A program made the position numbers and the translations under genes. Below, in pieces: positions 8,979 to 18,027 of a stretch of DNA of 64,000 nt. The DNA is from Micromonospora sp. U21 (GTDB lineage Bacteria; Actinomycetota; Actinomycetes; Mycobacteriales; Micromonosporaceae): NCBI RefSeq assembly GCF_018070045.1, contig NZ_JAGPYK010000016.1, positions 1-64,000 on the forward strand, read 5' to 3'. Below the pieces are notes generated by a model. It was not told where the DNA came from, did no database searches, and saw nothing but the letters and a program-made list of their open reading frames with translations. Numbering within the stretch: the stretch's first letter is position 1; every line of letters begins with the position of its first letter.

Positions 8979-10913
8979 GTGACGAGCGACGACCCGCGCC
9001 GGGGATGGTCCGCCCGGACCGCCTGGGTCGGCCGGTTCAACTCCCCGCTGCGCTCGTTCCTGCACACCGAGACCGGCGGCGCACGGGTGGTGCTGGTCGC
9101 CACGGTGCTGGCGCTCTTGTGGGCCAACCTCGACGTGTCGTCGTACGAGTCGCTCTGGAGCACCTCCTTCTCCGTCCAGCTCGGCGACTGGCGCCTGTCA
9201 CACGACCTGCGTACCTGGGTCAACAGCGGACTCATGACGTTCTTCTTCCTGGTGGCCGGGATGGAGTTGCGCCGCGAGTTCGACATCGGCGAGCTGCGGG
9301 AGCGACGTCGGCTGGCGGTGCCGGTGCTGGCCGGGCTCGGCGGCATGCTCGTGCCGATCGTGATCTACCTCGCGTTCAACGCCGGGCGCACCACGGCCGC
9401 TGGCTGGGGTGCGGTGATGGCCACGGACACGGCGCTCGCGCTCGGCGCGTTCGCCGTCTTCGGGCCGCGCTTCTCGGATCGGTTGCGGGGTTTCCTGCTG
9501 ACGGTCTCCGTCATCGACGACCTGGTCGCGATCGCGGTGCTGGCGATCGCCTATCCGGAACATCCTTCGCCGCCGGCGCTGATCGTCGCGGCGGCGATCT
9601 TCGGCGTCGTCCTGCTCGTCCGGGCCTGGGGCGTGCGGTTCGGGTTGGTCTACGCGCTGCTGGGGGTGGCGGCCTGGGTAGCGGTCTCGGAATCGGGTGT
9701 CGACCCGGTCGTGGTGGGTCTGGTCATGGGGTTGCTGATCTACGCCCACGCCCCCGGGCGCAGCGAACTACAGCGGGCGAGCGACCAGTTCCGCCTCTTC
9801 AGGGAACAGCCCACCCCGCAGCTCGCCCGTGTGGCCCGGGCCGGGCTCGCCTCGGCGCTGTCGCCGAACGAACGGCTGCAGATTCTCTACCATCCGTGGG
9901 CGAGCTACGTGATCGTGCCGCTCTTCGCGCTGGCGAACGTCGGGATCGTGATCGACGGCGAGCTCCTGGCCAGGGCCGTGACCTCGCCTGTCACGCTCGG
10001 CGTCGTGGCGGCGTACGTCGTCGGCAAGCCGGCCGGGATCGCGGCCACCTCGTGGCTGGTGGCGCGACTGAGCCGCGACCGGTTCCGGCCACCGGTCGGC
10101 TGGCTCGCCGTCGCCGGGGTCGGCACGGTCTCCGGCATCGGGTTCACCGTCGCCCTCCTGATCGCCACCCACGCGCTGAGCGGCACGGCCCTGGAGGAGG
10201 CGAAGCTCGGCATCCTCGTCTCGACGATTGGTGCGTCCGTCGTCACCTGGCTGGTGTTCCGCTCTGCTGCCCGGCTCGCGCCGGCGCGGCGTGCGCGCGC
10301 GATGCTGGGCGTCGCCGAGGGCATCGTCGACCTGATGCTGCCGGTCGACCCGGAGCGCGACCACGTGCGCGGGCCGCGCGAGGCGCCGGTGACGGTCGTG
10401 GAGTACGGCGACTTCGAGTGCCCCTACTGCGGGCAGGCCGAGCCGGTGGTCCGGGAGCTGCTGGCCGACTTCGCCAACGTCCGGTACGTCTGGAGGCACC
10501 TGCCGCTCACCGACGTCCACCCGCATGCCCAACTCGCCGCCGAGGCCGCGGAGGCGGCGGGCGAGCAGAGCGCGTTCTGGGAGATGCACGACCTGCTGCT
10601 CACGCACCAGGACGCCCTCAGTCCCGCCGACGTGCTCGGCTACGCCGAACAGATCGGCCTAGACCTCGACCTGTTCCGGGAGCACATGGTCAAGTTCAAG
10701 GGCGCGAACCGGATCGCCGAGGACATCGACTCCGCGGACCTCAGCGATGTCACCGGAACCCCGACCTTCTTCATCAACGGCCGGCGCCACCACGGCGCGT
10801 ACGACATCGCCGCGCTCTCGGCTGCTGTGAAGTCGGCGTTCGACAGCGCGAAGCTTCGCCCCGAGTACCGTCGCGATCCCGGGCGCCGCGGCGGGGACGG
10901 ACCAGCGAGCTGA
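8979..10913 (+). CDS. nhaA: NhaA Na+/H+ antiporter fused to a C-terminal DsbA-like thioredoxin domain
   Basis: A 644-residue membrane protein. The GTG at 8979 has GAGGAAGA about nine bases upstream and gives the expected N-terminus. Residues about 20-425 are NhaA, with roughly 12 membrane helices, the discontinuous-helix region MATDTALALGAFAVFG and the proton/sodium-binding Asp180-Asp181 pair (VIDDLV). After a short linker, residues about 445-635 form a DsbA/Thioredoxin_4 domain with CPYC at 481-484 and the cis-proline loop GTPTFFING. NhaA exchanges protons for sodium. The role of the attached oxidoreductase domain is not established. Such fusions recur in actinobacteria, so this is not an assembly artefact. 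Confidence 0.9.
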   Translation: MTSDDPRRGWSARTAWVGRFNSPLRSFLHTETGGARVVLVATVLALLWANLDVSSYESLWSTSFSVQLGDWRLSHDLRTWVNSGLMTFFFLVAGMELRREFDIGELRERRRLAVPVLAGLGGMLVPIVIYLAFNAGRTTAAGWGAVMATDTALALGAFAVFGPRFSDRLRGFLLTVSVIDDLVAIAVLAIAYPEHPSPPALIVAAAIFGVVLLVRAWGVRFGLVYALLGVAAWVAVSESGVDPVVVGLVMGLLIYAHAPGRSELQRASDQFRLFREQPTPQLARVARAGLASALSPNERLQILYHPWASYVIVPLFALANVGIVIDGELLARAVTSPVTLGVVAAYVVGKPAGIAATSWLVARLSRDRFRPPVGWLAVAGVGTVSGIGFTVALLIATHALSGTALEEAKLGILVSTIGASVVTWLVFRSAARLAPARRARAMLGVAEGIVDLMLPVDPERDHVRGPREAPVTVVEYGDFECPYCGQAEPVVRELLADFANVRYVWRHLPLTDVHPHAQLAAEAAEAAGEQSAFWEMHDLLLTHQDALSPADVLGYAEQIGLDLDLFREHMVKFKGANRIAEDIDSADLSDVTGTPTFFINGRRHHGAYDIAALSAAVKSAFDSAKLRPEYRRDPGRRGGDGPAS

Positions 10914-10932
10914 ACGCGCGGGCGCGTTGCCG

Positions 10933-11991
10933 TCAACCGGCCACGTGGTCGACGAGGGCCGCGGTAACCTCCCGGGTGTCGGCGGTCCCGCCGAGATCGC
11001 GGGTACGGGTCGACTCCTCTCGCAGCGTCGCCTCCATGGCGGTCAACACGTCCCGCGCCGCCGCCGGGTGCCCGAGGTGGTCGAGCATCATCGCCGCCGA
11101 CCACACCGCCCCGACCGGGTTGGCCACCCCCTTTCCGGCGATGTCCGGCGCCGACCCGTGTACCGGTTCGAACATGGACGGGTAGGTGCGGGTCGGGTCG
11201 AGGTTGCCGGAGGGAGCGATGCCGATCGAGCCGGCCACCGCCGCGGCGAGGTCGCTGAGGATGTCGCCGAACAGGTTGGACGCCACCACCACGTCGAAGC
11301 TGCCCGGTTGGAGGACGAATTTCGCGGCCAGGGCGTCGATGTGCTCGCTGCGCCACCGCACGTCGGGGAAGGCCGCCGCCCGTTCGGTCACCACCTCGTC
11401 CCAGAACGGCATGGTGTGCACGATGCCGTTCGACTTGGTCGCGGAGGTGACGTGGCGGCGGCGGGTACGCGCGAGTTCGAAGGCGTAGTCGGCGATCCGG
11501 CTGACCCCGGCCCGGGTGAACACCGACTCCTGCACGGCCATCTCCTCGGGGTGGCCGCGGCCGAGCCGGCCGCCGATCTCGCTGTACTCGCCCTCGACGT
11601 TCTCCCGTACGACGACGAAGTCGACCTCGCCGGCCCGGGCGTCCCGCACCGGGCTGTCGACGCCCTCGAACACCCGCACCGGACGCAGGTTGACGTACTG
11701 CCGGAACGCACGCCGGATCGGGATCAGCAGGCCCCACAGCGAGACGTGGTCGGGCACGCCGGGCGCGCCGACCGCGCCGAGCAGGATCGCGTCGTACGGC
11801 CGCAGCACGTCCAGCCCGTCGGCCGGCATCATCGAGCCCGCGCGCAGGTAGCGCTCGCACGACCAGTCGTACTCGTCGTAGCTCAGCTCGATACCGTGCC
11901 GCCGGCAGACGGTGTCGAGCACGGTACGCGCGGCCGCGGTGACCTCGGTGCCGATGCCGTCGCCGGGGATCACGGCGATCCGCTGGCTCAT
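10933..11991 (-). CDS. Tartrate/D-malate-type decarboxylating dehydrogenase
   Basis: A 352-residue isocitrate/isopropylmalate-dehydrogenase-fold enzyme. The N-terminus (IAVIPGDGIGTEV), the substrate loop RAFRQYVNLRPVR, the metal-binding region ASNLFGDILSDLAA and the nucleotide loop PVHGSAPDIAGKGVANP are intact. The segment VTSATKSNGIVHTMPFWDEV is the pattern of tartrate dehydrogenase / D-malate dehydrogenase (TtuC/DmlA) rather than LeuB. It would oxidise a 2-hydroxydiacid with NAD, Mn or Mg and K, with decarboxylation. Its ATG overlaps the permease stop codon (ATGA), so uptake and oxidation of a C4-dicarboxylate are coupled. The exact substrate is inferred. Confidence 0.83.
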   Translation of the reverse strand: MSQRIAVIPGDGIGTEVTAAARTVLDTVCRRHGIELSYDEYDWSCERYLRAGSMMPADGLDVLRPYDAILLGAVGAPGVPDHVSLWGLLIPIRRAFRQYVNLRPVRVFEGVDSPVRDARAGEVDFVVVRENVEGEYSEIGGRLGRGHPEEMAVQESVFTRAGVSRIADYAFELARTRRRHVTSATKSNGIVHTMPFWDEVVTERAAAFPDVRWRSEHIDALAAKFVLQPGSFDVVVASNLFGDILSDLAAAVAGSIGIAPSGNLDPTRTYPSMFEPVHGSAPDIAGKGVANPVGAVWSAAMMLDHLGHPAAARDVLTAMEATLREESTRTRDLGGTADTREVTAALVDHVAG

Positions 11992-13652
11992 CGGCCGACC
12001 CCGGTGACGGCGAGCATCAGCGGCAGGAGAAGCAGGATGACGATCGCCCCGATGACGTCGAACGAGGCGCCGGAGCGGATCATCCGGGTGATCGGTACCG
12101 TGCCGGAGCCGTAGACCACCGCGTTCTGCGGCGTCGACACGGGCAGCATGAAGCCGAAGGACGCCGCGAAGGTGGCCGCGAGCGCGGGCACGAACGGATC
12201 CACGCCGGCGGCCACGGCGACCGGGATGATGATCGGCACGACGACCGCGGCGGAGGCGGTGTTGCTGGTCGTCTCGGAGATGATGATCGCGAGCAGCACG
12301 GCGAAGGCGGTGATCGCGAAGACGTTGCTCAGGCCGAGCCAGTCGGAGCTGGCGTTGCCGATGGTCTTGGCCAGGCCGGTGTCGTCGAGCAGCGCCCCGA
12401 AGATGATGCCGGTGCCGAAGAGCAGGATGGTGCCCCAGTCGATGCGGGCGGCGTCGCTCCAGTTGAGCGTGTACTCGCGGTTGCGCCAGTTGGTGGGCAG
12501 CAGGAAGAGCAGGGACGCACCGAGCACGGCGACGATGCCCTCGTTGAGCCGGCCGCTGACCGTCTCGTAGACGCTGGACTCGGTGCCCGCGACCAGGGCG
12601 ACGATGCCCGGCAAGATCCACAGTGTCACCGTCACCGCAAAGGCGATCAGGGTGTTCTTCTCGGCCCGGGACAGCTTGCCCAGCCGGGCCCGCTCGGCGG
12701 CGACGTACTCTTCCACGCCCTCGATCCGGCGGATCTCCGGCTTGTTGAGCAGCAGCAGGATGGTCGCCAGGGCCAGGAACATGATCAGGCAGATCGGGAA
12801 CGCCGTGGCCATCCAGCCGGCGAACGAGATCCGCTCCCCGGTCGCCTCCTCGATGAGGGCGCGGCCGATCAGGTTGGGTGGCGAGCCCACGGGCGTGAGC
12901 AGGCCGCCGACGCTGGCCCCGTACGCGAGCATCAACATCAGCGCGAACCCGACCCGCAACCGGGTCGGGTCCCAGCCCGGCTTGGTCAGGCCGCGGCTCT
13001 GCAGCAGCTTGGCGATGACGGCGAGGATGCCCAGCGCGGTGGGCAGCAGCATCGCCACCGTCGCGGTGTTGGAGACGAACGCCGACAGCAGGCACGTGAT
13101 CACGCCGAAGGCGATGATCACCCGACCGGTCGTCTTGCCCACGCCGGGCAGCGACAGGATGCGGTACGCGAACCGTTGCGCCAGCCCGTGCTTGAGCATG
13201 GCCTGGGCGAGGATGAAGGCGCCGACGAAGGTGAACACGGTCGACGAGCCGAACGGCTGCAGCACGTCGCCGGCCGGTGCGACCCCCATCAGCACGATCA
13301 CGCCGACGCCGATCAGCCCGCCGACCGGGATCGGCACCGCCTCGGTGATCCACAGCGCGATCACGCCGATCAGGATCCCGGCGAGGGTCTGCTGGCTGGG
13401 CGGCATGTCGAGCGGTAGGGCGAGAAAGATCAGCGCCAGTGCGGGCGCGAGGACCAGGCCGACCGTGCGGCGCCGCTTCTCGAACCGCTCCTCACCCTCG
13501 GAGAGCCGCTGTTCGGCGACGCCGCGATAGGTGGCACCACCGAGCAGCGCCTCGTCGACGTCGACCCGGGCCGCGTCGTCCGCCCGGTCGTCTCGTCGTT
13601 GCTCAGGCACGATCGCCCGTGATTCACGTCCATCTGCGTCGATGTCTGCCAT
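11988..13652 (-). CDS. SLC13/DASS-family dicarboxylate:sodium symporter
   Basis: A 554-residue inner-membrane transporter with a charged cytoplasmic N-terminus of about 60 residues and some 11-12 membrane helices. It carries both SNT substrate/sodium-binding motifs of the DASS family (SNTATVAMLLP and TSNTASAAVVVPI) and the paired PPN/TPQN-type loops (GSPPNLIG and STPQNAVVYG). The family imports succinate, malate, citrate, tartrate or sulfate. Coupling by a 4-base overlap to a tartrate/malate-type dehydrogenase points to C4 hydroxydiacids. Confidence 0.87.
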   Translation of the reverse strand: MADIDADGRESRAIVPEQRRDDRADDAARVDVDEALLGGATYRGVAEQRLSEGEERFEKRRRTVGLVLAPALALIFLALPLDMPPSQQTLAGILIGVIALWITEAVPIPVGGLIGVGVIVLMGVAPAGDVLQPFGSSTVFTFVGAFILAQAMLKHGLAQRFAYRILSLPGVGKTTGRVIIAFGVITCLLSAFVSNTATVAMLLPTALGILAVIAKLLQSRGLTKPGWDPTRLRVGFALMLMLAYGASVGGLLTPVGSPPNLIGRALIEEATGERISFAGWMATAFPICLIMFLALATILLLLNKPEIRRIEGVEEYVAAERARLGKLSRAEKNTLIAFAVTVTLWILPGIVALVAGTESSVYETVSGRLNEGIVAVLGASLLFLLPTNWRNREYTLNWSDAARIDWGTILLFGTGIIFGALLDDTGLAKTIGNASSDWLGLSNVFAITAFAVLLAIIISETTSNTASAAVVVPIIIPVAVAAGVDPFVPALAATFAASFGFMLPVSTPQNAVVYGSGTVPITRMIRSGASFDVIGAIVILLLLPLMLAVTGVGR

Positions 13653-14048
13653 CCGTCGATGGTCCGACTGTGAGCCGGGTCACGCAAGGGGCTGATCGCC
13701 AGATCCGAAACGGCCGCGACGAGCCCCGGCGAGGTCGTCAACGAGCCTGATATCTCAGGGTCATATTCATGACTCTGAGGTGTACCGCTCACAACACCGA
13801 CCGCGCCTCGCCGTGTCCACCGCAGGATGCGGACGAACCGACGACCACCAGCGGGTGCCGCGGCACCGGGCTACGGCCCTCGTAACCGCCCGGCGGTGAG
13901 CCCTGCGCCACCTGATGAGGGCGTTTAGGGCCGTTGCCGCACCTCAGTCGATGGCCACGGCGCATGCTGCACGGGGGCCAGGTGCCGCCGACGGGAGGGT
14001 GCGGGCGGAGAAGGCCCGCAGCGGGGTCCGAGCCCGGAGGGACCGATC
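13653..14048. other. Intergenic region between divergent permease and MFS genes
   Basis: This 396-base gap contains no convincing gene; the open frames here are GC-bias shadows. It must hold two divergent promoters. The only strong structure is the inverted repeat at 13754-13779. Confidence 0.6.
13754..13779. promoter_or_regulatory. Inverted-repeat operator candidate upstream of the dicarboxylate operon
   Basis: The arms CTCAGGGTCAT (13754-13764) and ATGACTCTGAG (13769-13779) pair at 10 of 11 positions around ATTC. The element is A+T richer than its surroundings and sits 102 bases upstream of the permease start. No regulator gene is adjacent, so the protein that would bind is unknown. Confidence 0.45.
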
Positions 14049-15263
14049 ATGTCCAACGCCGGTGGCGCGATGGCACGGTCCAGTTCCACCTCAGGCGCCG
14101 TGCGGGTCGCGTTCGCCTTCTGGATCACGCTGGTGGGCACGACCGTGCCGACCCCGCTCTACCCGCTGTACGAGATGGAGTTCGGCTTTTCGTCGAGGAC
14201 CGTGACAGTGGTCTACGCGGTGTACGCGCTCGGCGTGGTGGTCGGTCTGCTGGTTTTCGGCCGGCTCGCGGACCAGATCGGCCGCCGCCCGGTCATTCTC
14301 ACCGCACTGGTCCTGTCCGTCGCCGCCGACGCCGTGTTTCTGGCCGCCATGGACCTGGCGATGATCGTCGTGGGCCGACTGCTCGCCGGTCTCTCCGCCG
14401 CGCTGGTCATCGGAGCGGCGACCGCGGCGCTGACGGAACTGATCAGCCCGCGGCATCCGAGGCGGGCCGCCACCGTGGCGATCTTCGCCAACCTGGGTGG
14501 TCTCGCGGCCGGCACCCTGCTGGCCGGGATCGTGTCGGACGTGGCGCCCGAACCGCTGCGGCTGCCCTGGGCGATCGTGCTGGTCCTGGCGGTGATCGCG
14601 ATCATCGCGATGGTCGGAGTGCCGGAGACGGTGGCGCAGCGTTCCCCGATGACCCTGCGTCTTCAGCGGCTGTACATACCGCCGAACATCCGTGGTGACT
14701 TCCTCCGCGCCGCGATCACCGCCGGCGCGGGCTTCGCCGCGCTCGGCGTACTCACGGCGGTGAGTGGGTTGTTCCTCGGCAAGGTCCTGCACGAGTCCTC
14801 GCACACCCTGGCCGCGCTGGTGGTCTTCCTGGCATTCGCCGGCGCCGCGTTCGGGCAGCTGCTGACCCGCGTACTGTCCTCGCGCGCCGCGCTGGCCTCG
14901 GCCTGCGCCGGCCTGATCGTGGCGGCTGGCCTGCTCGCGTTCAGCATGTGGATGGCGGTGCTGGCGACGTTGATCGTCAGCGCGACGATCAACGGGGTTG
15001 CGTCCGGAGTGGCGGCCGGGGAGGGCATCGCGACGATCACGATGAACGCCCCTCCGCAGCACCAGGCCGAGGCGGTGTCGACGTTCTTCGCCATCCTGTT
15101 CACCATGCTCGGCCTGCCGGCGGTCGGGGTCGGCCTGCTGATCCAGGTCGTCGGCCTGCGCCCCGCCGGCGAGGTCTTGAGCGCGGTGGTGGCGGTGCTC
15201 GCGCTGGTCGTCCTGCTCAGCCTGCTCCGGGCCCACCCGACCCGAACGCGGGCCGCCGGCTGA
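14049..15263 (+). CDS. MFS transporter (12-TM, drug/metabolite efflux type)
   Basis: A 404-residue major facilitator protein with about 12 membrane helices. The loop 2-3 signature is GRLADQIGRRPVI, and helix 4 has VGRLLAGLSAALVIGAATAAL. A central cytoplasmic loop (QRSPMTLRLQRLYIPPNI) separates the two six-helix halves. It stands alone between two operons, and nothing in the sequence indicates the substrate. It is on the plus strand, divergent from the dicarboxylate operon. Confidence 0.8.
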   Translation: MSNAGGAMARSSSTSGAVRVAFAFWITLVGTTVPTPLYPLYEMEFGFSSRTVTVVYAVYALGVVVGLLVFGRLADQIGRRPVILTALVLSVAADAVFLAAMDLAMIVVGRLLAGLSAALVIGAATAALTELISPRHPRRAATVAIFANLGGLAAGTLLAGIVSDVAPEPLRLPWAIVLVLAVIAIIAMVGVPETVAQRSPMTLRLQRLYIPPNIRGDFLRAAITAGAGFAALGVLTAVSGLFLGKVLHESSHTLAALVVFLAFAGAAFGQLLTRVLSSRAALASACAGLIVAAGLLAFSMWMAVLATLIVSATINGVASGVAAGEGIATITMNAPPQHQAEAVSTFFAILFTMLGLPAVGVGLLIQVVGLRPAGEVLSAVVAVLALVVLLSLLRAHPTRTRAAG

Positions 15264-15339
15264 CGCAGTCTGGTTTGTCCACGATGCCCCGACGGGGCGC
15301 GGTGCCCGAGAGGCATCCACGAGGGTCTTGCGTGGGTCA

Positions 15340-15355
15340 TCGTATACAACATACG
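15340..15355. promoter_or_regulatory. GntR-type operator candidate in front of the ABC/GGT operon
   Basis: TCGTATACAACATACG at 15340-15355 lies 33 bases upstream of the binding-protein start. Its first nine bases, TCGTATACA, recur exactly on the opposite strand at 23467-23475, in front of the GntR/FCD gene at the other end of the operon. FCD regulators commonly bind GT-N-AC-type dyads such as GTATAC. Site sharing between regulator and operon supports the assignment. Confidence 0.5.
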
Positions 15356-15387
15356 CTCCCCGGCATCGCCCACTCGAGGAGCTCCCC

Positions 15388-17064
15388 ATGACGAACCTCT
15401 CCCTCAGCGAAACGAGCCTGCCCCGGCGCCGTTCACTCCGGGCCGCGGTGGTGGCGGTCGCTGTTGCCTGCGCGGTCGTTGCCTGCTCACCGGTGTCGAA
15501 CGACGGGGATGGCAACCAGTCCGGCGACAACCAGTCGGCAGGCCAGGATTCCTTCGGTACGCCGGCAGACCCCGCCGCCGTGAAGCAGGGCGGCAAGCTG
15601 CTCATCGCCCTCTCGGCAGAACCCGACGCGCTGGACCCGACACTGTCGCGAAGCCTCTACTCCCGCTACGTCTTCCAGGCGATGTGCCAGAAGCTCTACG
15701 ACGTGAACGAGCAGGCGCAGGTCGTACCGCAGCTGGCGACCGCCCTGCCCACCACGAGCAGCGACGGCCGGACGGTGACCATCCCGCTGCGCCAGGGCGC
15801 CCGCTTCGCGGACGGGACGCCGTTCGACTCCGCCGCGGTGAAGGCCACCATCCAGCGGCACCTGACCAACGCCCGGTCGGCGCGCAAGAGCGAACTCGGT
15901 CCCATCGACGGCGTCGACACCCCCGACGCGCAGACCGTCGTCCTCCGGCTCAAGCAGCCGTTCGCGCCCCTCCTCGGCGCTCTCGCCGACCGCGCCGGCA
16001 TGATCATGAGCGCCAGGGCGTTGCAGAGTCTCGGCGACGACTTCGCCACGGCGCCGGTCTGCGTCGGACCGTTCAAGTTCGCCAAGCGGGTGCCGCAGAA
16101 CTCCATCGACGTCGTGAAGGACCCGAACTACTACGAGGCCGACAAGGTCCACCTCGACGCCATCTCCTGGCGCATCCTCAGCGACGCCAGCATCCGCGCG
16201 GCCAACCTGCGCTCCGGCGACGCCCAGGTCGCCGACAGCATCTCCACCCAGGACGTCGCCTCCCTGCGGCAGGACGCCTCGGTCTCCGTCCTGCAGTCGC
16301 AGTCCCTCGGCTACCAGGGCCTCACGATCAACATCGGCAACGTCGACGGGGTCGGCAGCGCACCCAAGCCGATCAACCGTCCCCTGGCCCAGAACGCCAA
16401 GGTTCGGCAGGCCTTCGAGCACGCCATCGACCGGAAGGCGCTGGTCGACGCCGTCTTCAACGGCATCCACACCGCCGCCTGCTCACCCATCTCGCCCGCC
16501 AGCCCGTTCTCGTCCCCGGAGGCGCAGAACTGCCCGGCGCACGACCCGGCCAAGGCCAAGCAGCTCCTCGGCGAGGCGGGCGTGCAGACGCCGTACACCA
16601 TCACGATGCTCGCGTCGAACACGCCCGACACGCTGCGTCTCGCGCAGGCGCTCCAGTCCATGCTCAAGGACGGCGGATTCGATCTGAAGATCAACCCGGT
16701 GGAGTACTCCTCCCTCCTCGACGAGCAGGACCGCGGCAACTTCGAACTGCTGCAGCTCGGCTGGAGCGGGCGGATCGACCCGGACGCCAACATCACGAAC
16801 TTCGTCGGCACCAGGGCGAGCCAGAACGTCGCCGGCTACAGCAACCCGCAGCTCGACGCCCTGCTGACCCAGGCCCGCCAGTCCGGTGACATCGAGGAGC
16901 GCAAGAAGCTGTACGGGCAGGCGGTCACGCTGCTCCAGCAGGACGACGCGCTGGTCTACCTCTACCGGCAGCGGAACCTCACCGCCGTCAGCAAGCAGAT
17001 CCAGGGCCTGCAGGTCTTCCCGGACGGCGTGATCCGCGCGGCCTTCGCCGGATTCACCAAGTAG
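15388..17064 (+). CDS. ABC transporter substrate-binding lipoprotein, family 5 (peptide/glutathione type)
   Basis: A 558-residue lipoprotein. The ATG at 15388, preceded by GAGGAGC, gives a signal peptide with lipobox VVAC followed by a Ser/Asn/Gly-rich tether. The mature protein is an SBP_bac_5 fold of the DppA/OppA/GsiB group, with the typical opening GGKLLIALSAEPDALDPTLS and the lobe VRQAFEHAIDRKALVDAV. It captures the ligand outside the membrane and delivers it to the downstream permeases. It is the first gene of a six-gene unit ending with gamma-glutamyltransferase, so a gamma-glutamyl peptide is a plausible ligand. Confidence 0.88.
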   Translation: MTNLSLSETSLPRRRSLRAAVVAVAVACAVVACSPVSNDGDGNQSGDNQSAGQDSFGTPADPAAVKQGGKLLIALSAEPDALDPTLSRSLYSRYVFQAMCQKLYDVNEQAQVVPQLATALPTTSSDGRTVTIPLRQGARFADGTPFDSAAVKATIQRHLTNARSARKSELGPIDGVDTPDAQTVVLRLKQPFAPLLGALADRAGMIMSARALQSLGDDFATAPVCVGPFKFAKRVPQNSIDVVKDPNYYEADKVHLDAISWRILSDASIRAANLRSGDAQVADSISTQDVASLRQDASVSVLQSQSLGYQGLTINIGNVDGVGSAPKPINRPLAQNAKVRQAFEHAIDRKALVDAVFNGIHTAACSPISPASPFSSPEAQNCPAHDPAKAKQLLGEAGVQTPYTITMLASNTPDTLRLAQALQSMLKDGGFDLKINPVEYSSLLDEQDRGNFELLQLGWSGRIDPDANITNFVGTRASQNVAGYSNPQLDALLTQARQSGDIEERKKLYGQAVTLLQQDDALVYLYRQRNLTAVSKQIQGLQVFPDGVIRAAFAGFTK

Positions 17065-17070
17065 GTCGCC

Positions 17071-18027
17071 GTGGCCCGGTATCTCCTCACCCGCGCCTGG
17101 CAGTCGGCGCTGACCCTGCTGTTGTCGACGATCGTGGTGTTCTTCGGTGTACGGGCGCTCCCCGGCGATCCGGCCCTCGCGCTGGCCGGGGAGGACCGGT
17201 CGCCGGAGGCCCTCGAAGCCATCCGTCGGCACTACGGGCTCGACCAGCCGCTGCCACTGCAGTTCGCGCAGTACGTGGAACGCATGGCGCAGGGCGACTT
17301 CGGGGTGTCGATCCGCACCGGTACGCCGGTCTCGTCGATGCTCACGACCGCCCTGCCGGTGACCGTCGAACTCTCCGTCCTGGCGATCCTGCTCGCCACG
17401 GCGCTCGGCGTCGGCGCCGGGGTGCTCGCGGCGGTACGCCGCGGGCGCCCGGCGGAGTGGGTGGCCAACGGCATGGCCCTGATCGGCCTGTCGGTGCCGC
17501 ACTTCTGGCTCGGGCTGCTCGCGATCCTGTACCTGTCCGTGGCGACCGGGCTGTTTCCCGCCTCCGGCTTCGTGCCGATCCTGGAGGACCCGGTGGACAA
17601 CCTGCACCACATCGTCCTGCCGGCGGTGATCCTCGGGACCGGCCTCGCCGCCATCATCATGCGACAGACCCGGTCGGCGATGCTGGACTCGCTCTCCTCC
17701 GACTACGTACGGACGGCGAAGGCGAAGGGCCTGCGGCCGCGAGCCGTCATCACCCGGCACGCCCTGCGGAACAGCCTGATCGTGGTGGTGACCGTCGTGG
17801 GCCTCCAACTCGGCGGCCTGATCTCGGGCGCGGTCGTCACCGAGCAGATCTTCGGGCTGCCGGGCTTCGGCAAGATGACCATCGACGCGGTTTTCCAGCG
17901 GGACTACCCGGTGATCCAGGCCGTCGTGCTGCTCACCGCGACGGCGTACATCGTGATCAACTTCTTCGTTGACCTGCTCTACTCGGTCATCGACCCACGC
18001 ATCCGGGTGACGGGAGATCCGGCATGA
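17071..18027 (+). CDS. ABC transporter permease, DppB/GsiC type
   Basis: A 318-residue inner-membrane permease with six helices, beginning at a GTG six bases after the binding-protein stop. The N-terminus (FFGVRALPGDPALALAGED) and the EAA loop (DYVRTAKAKGLRPRAVITRHALRNSL) are characteristic of the first permease of dipeptide/oligopeptide/glutathione importers. Its stop overlaps the next permease start by four bases. Confidence 0.9.
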   Translation: MARYLLTRAWQSALTLLLSTIVVFFGVRALPGDPALALAGEDRSPEALEAIRRHYGLDQPLPLQFAQYVERMAQGDFGVSIRTGTPVSSMLTTALPVTVELSVLAILLATALGVGAGVLAAVRRGRPAEWVANGMALIGLSVPHFWLGLLAILYLSVATGLFPASGFVPILEDPVDNLHHIVLPAVILGTGLAAIIMRQTRSAMLDSLSSDYVRTAKAKGLRPRAVITRHALRNSLIVVVTVVGLQLGGLISGAVVTEQIFGLPGFGKMTIDAVFQRDYPVIQAVVLLTATAYIVINFFVDLLYSVIDPRIRVTGDPA

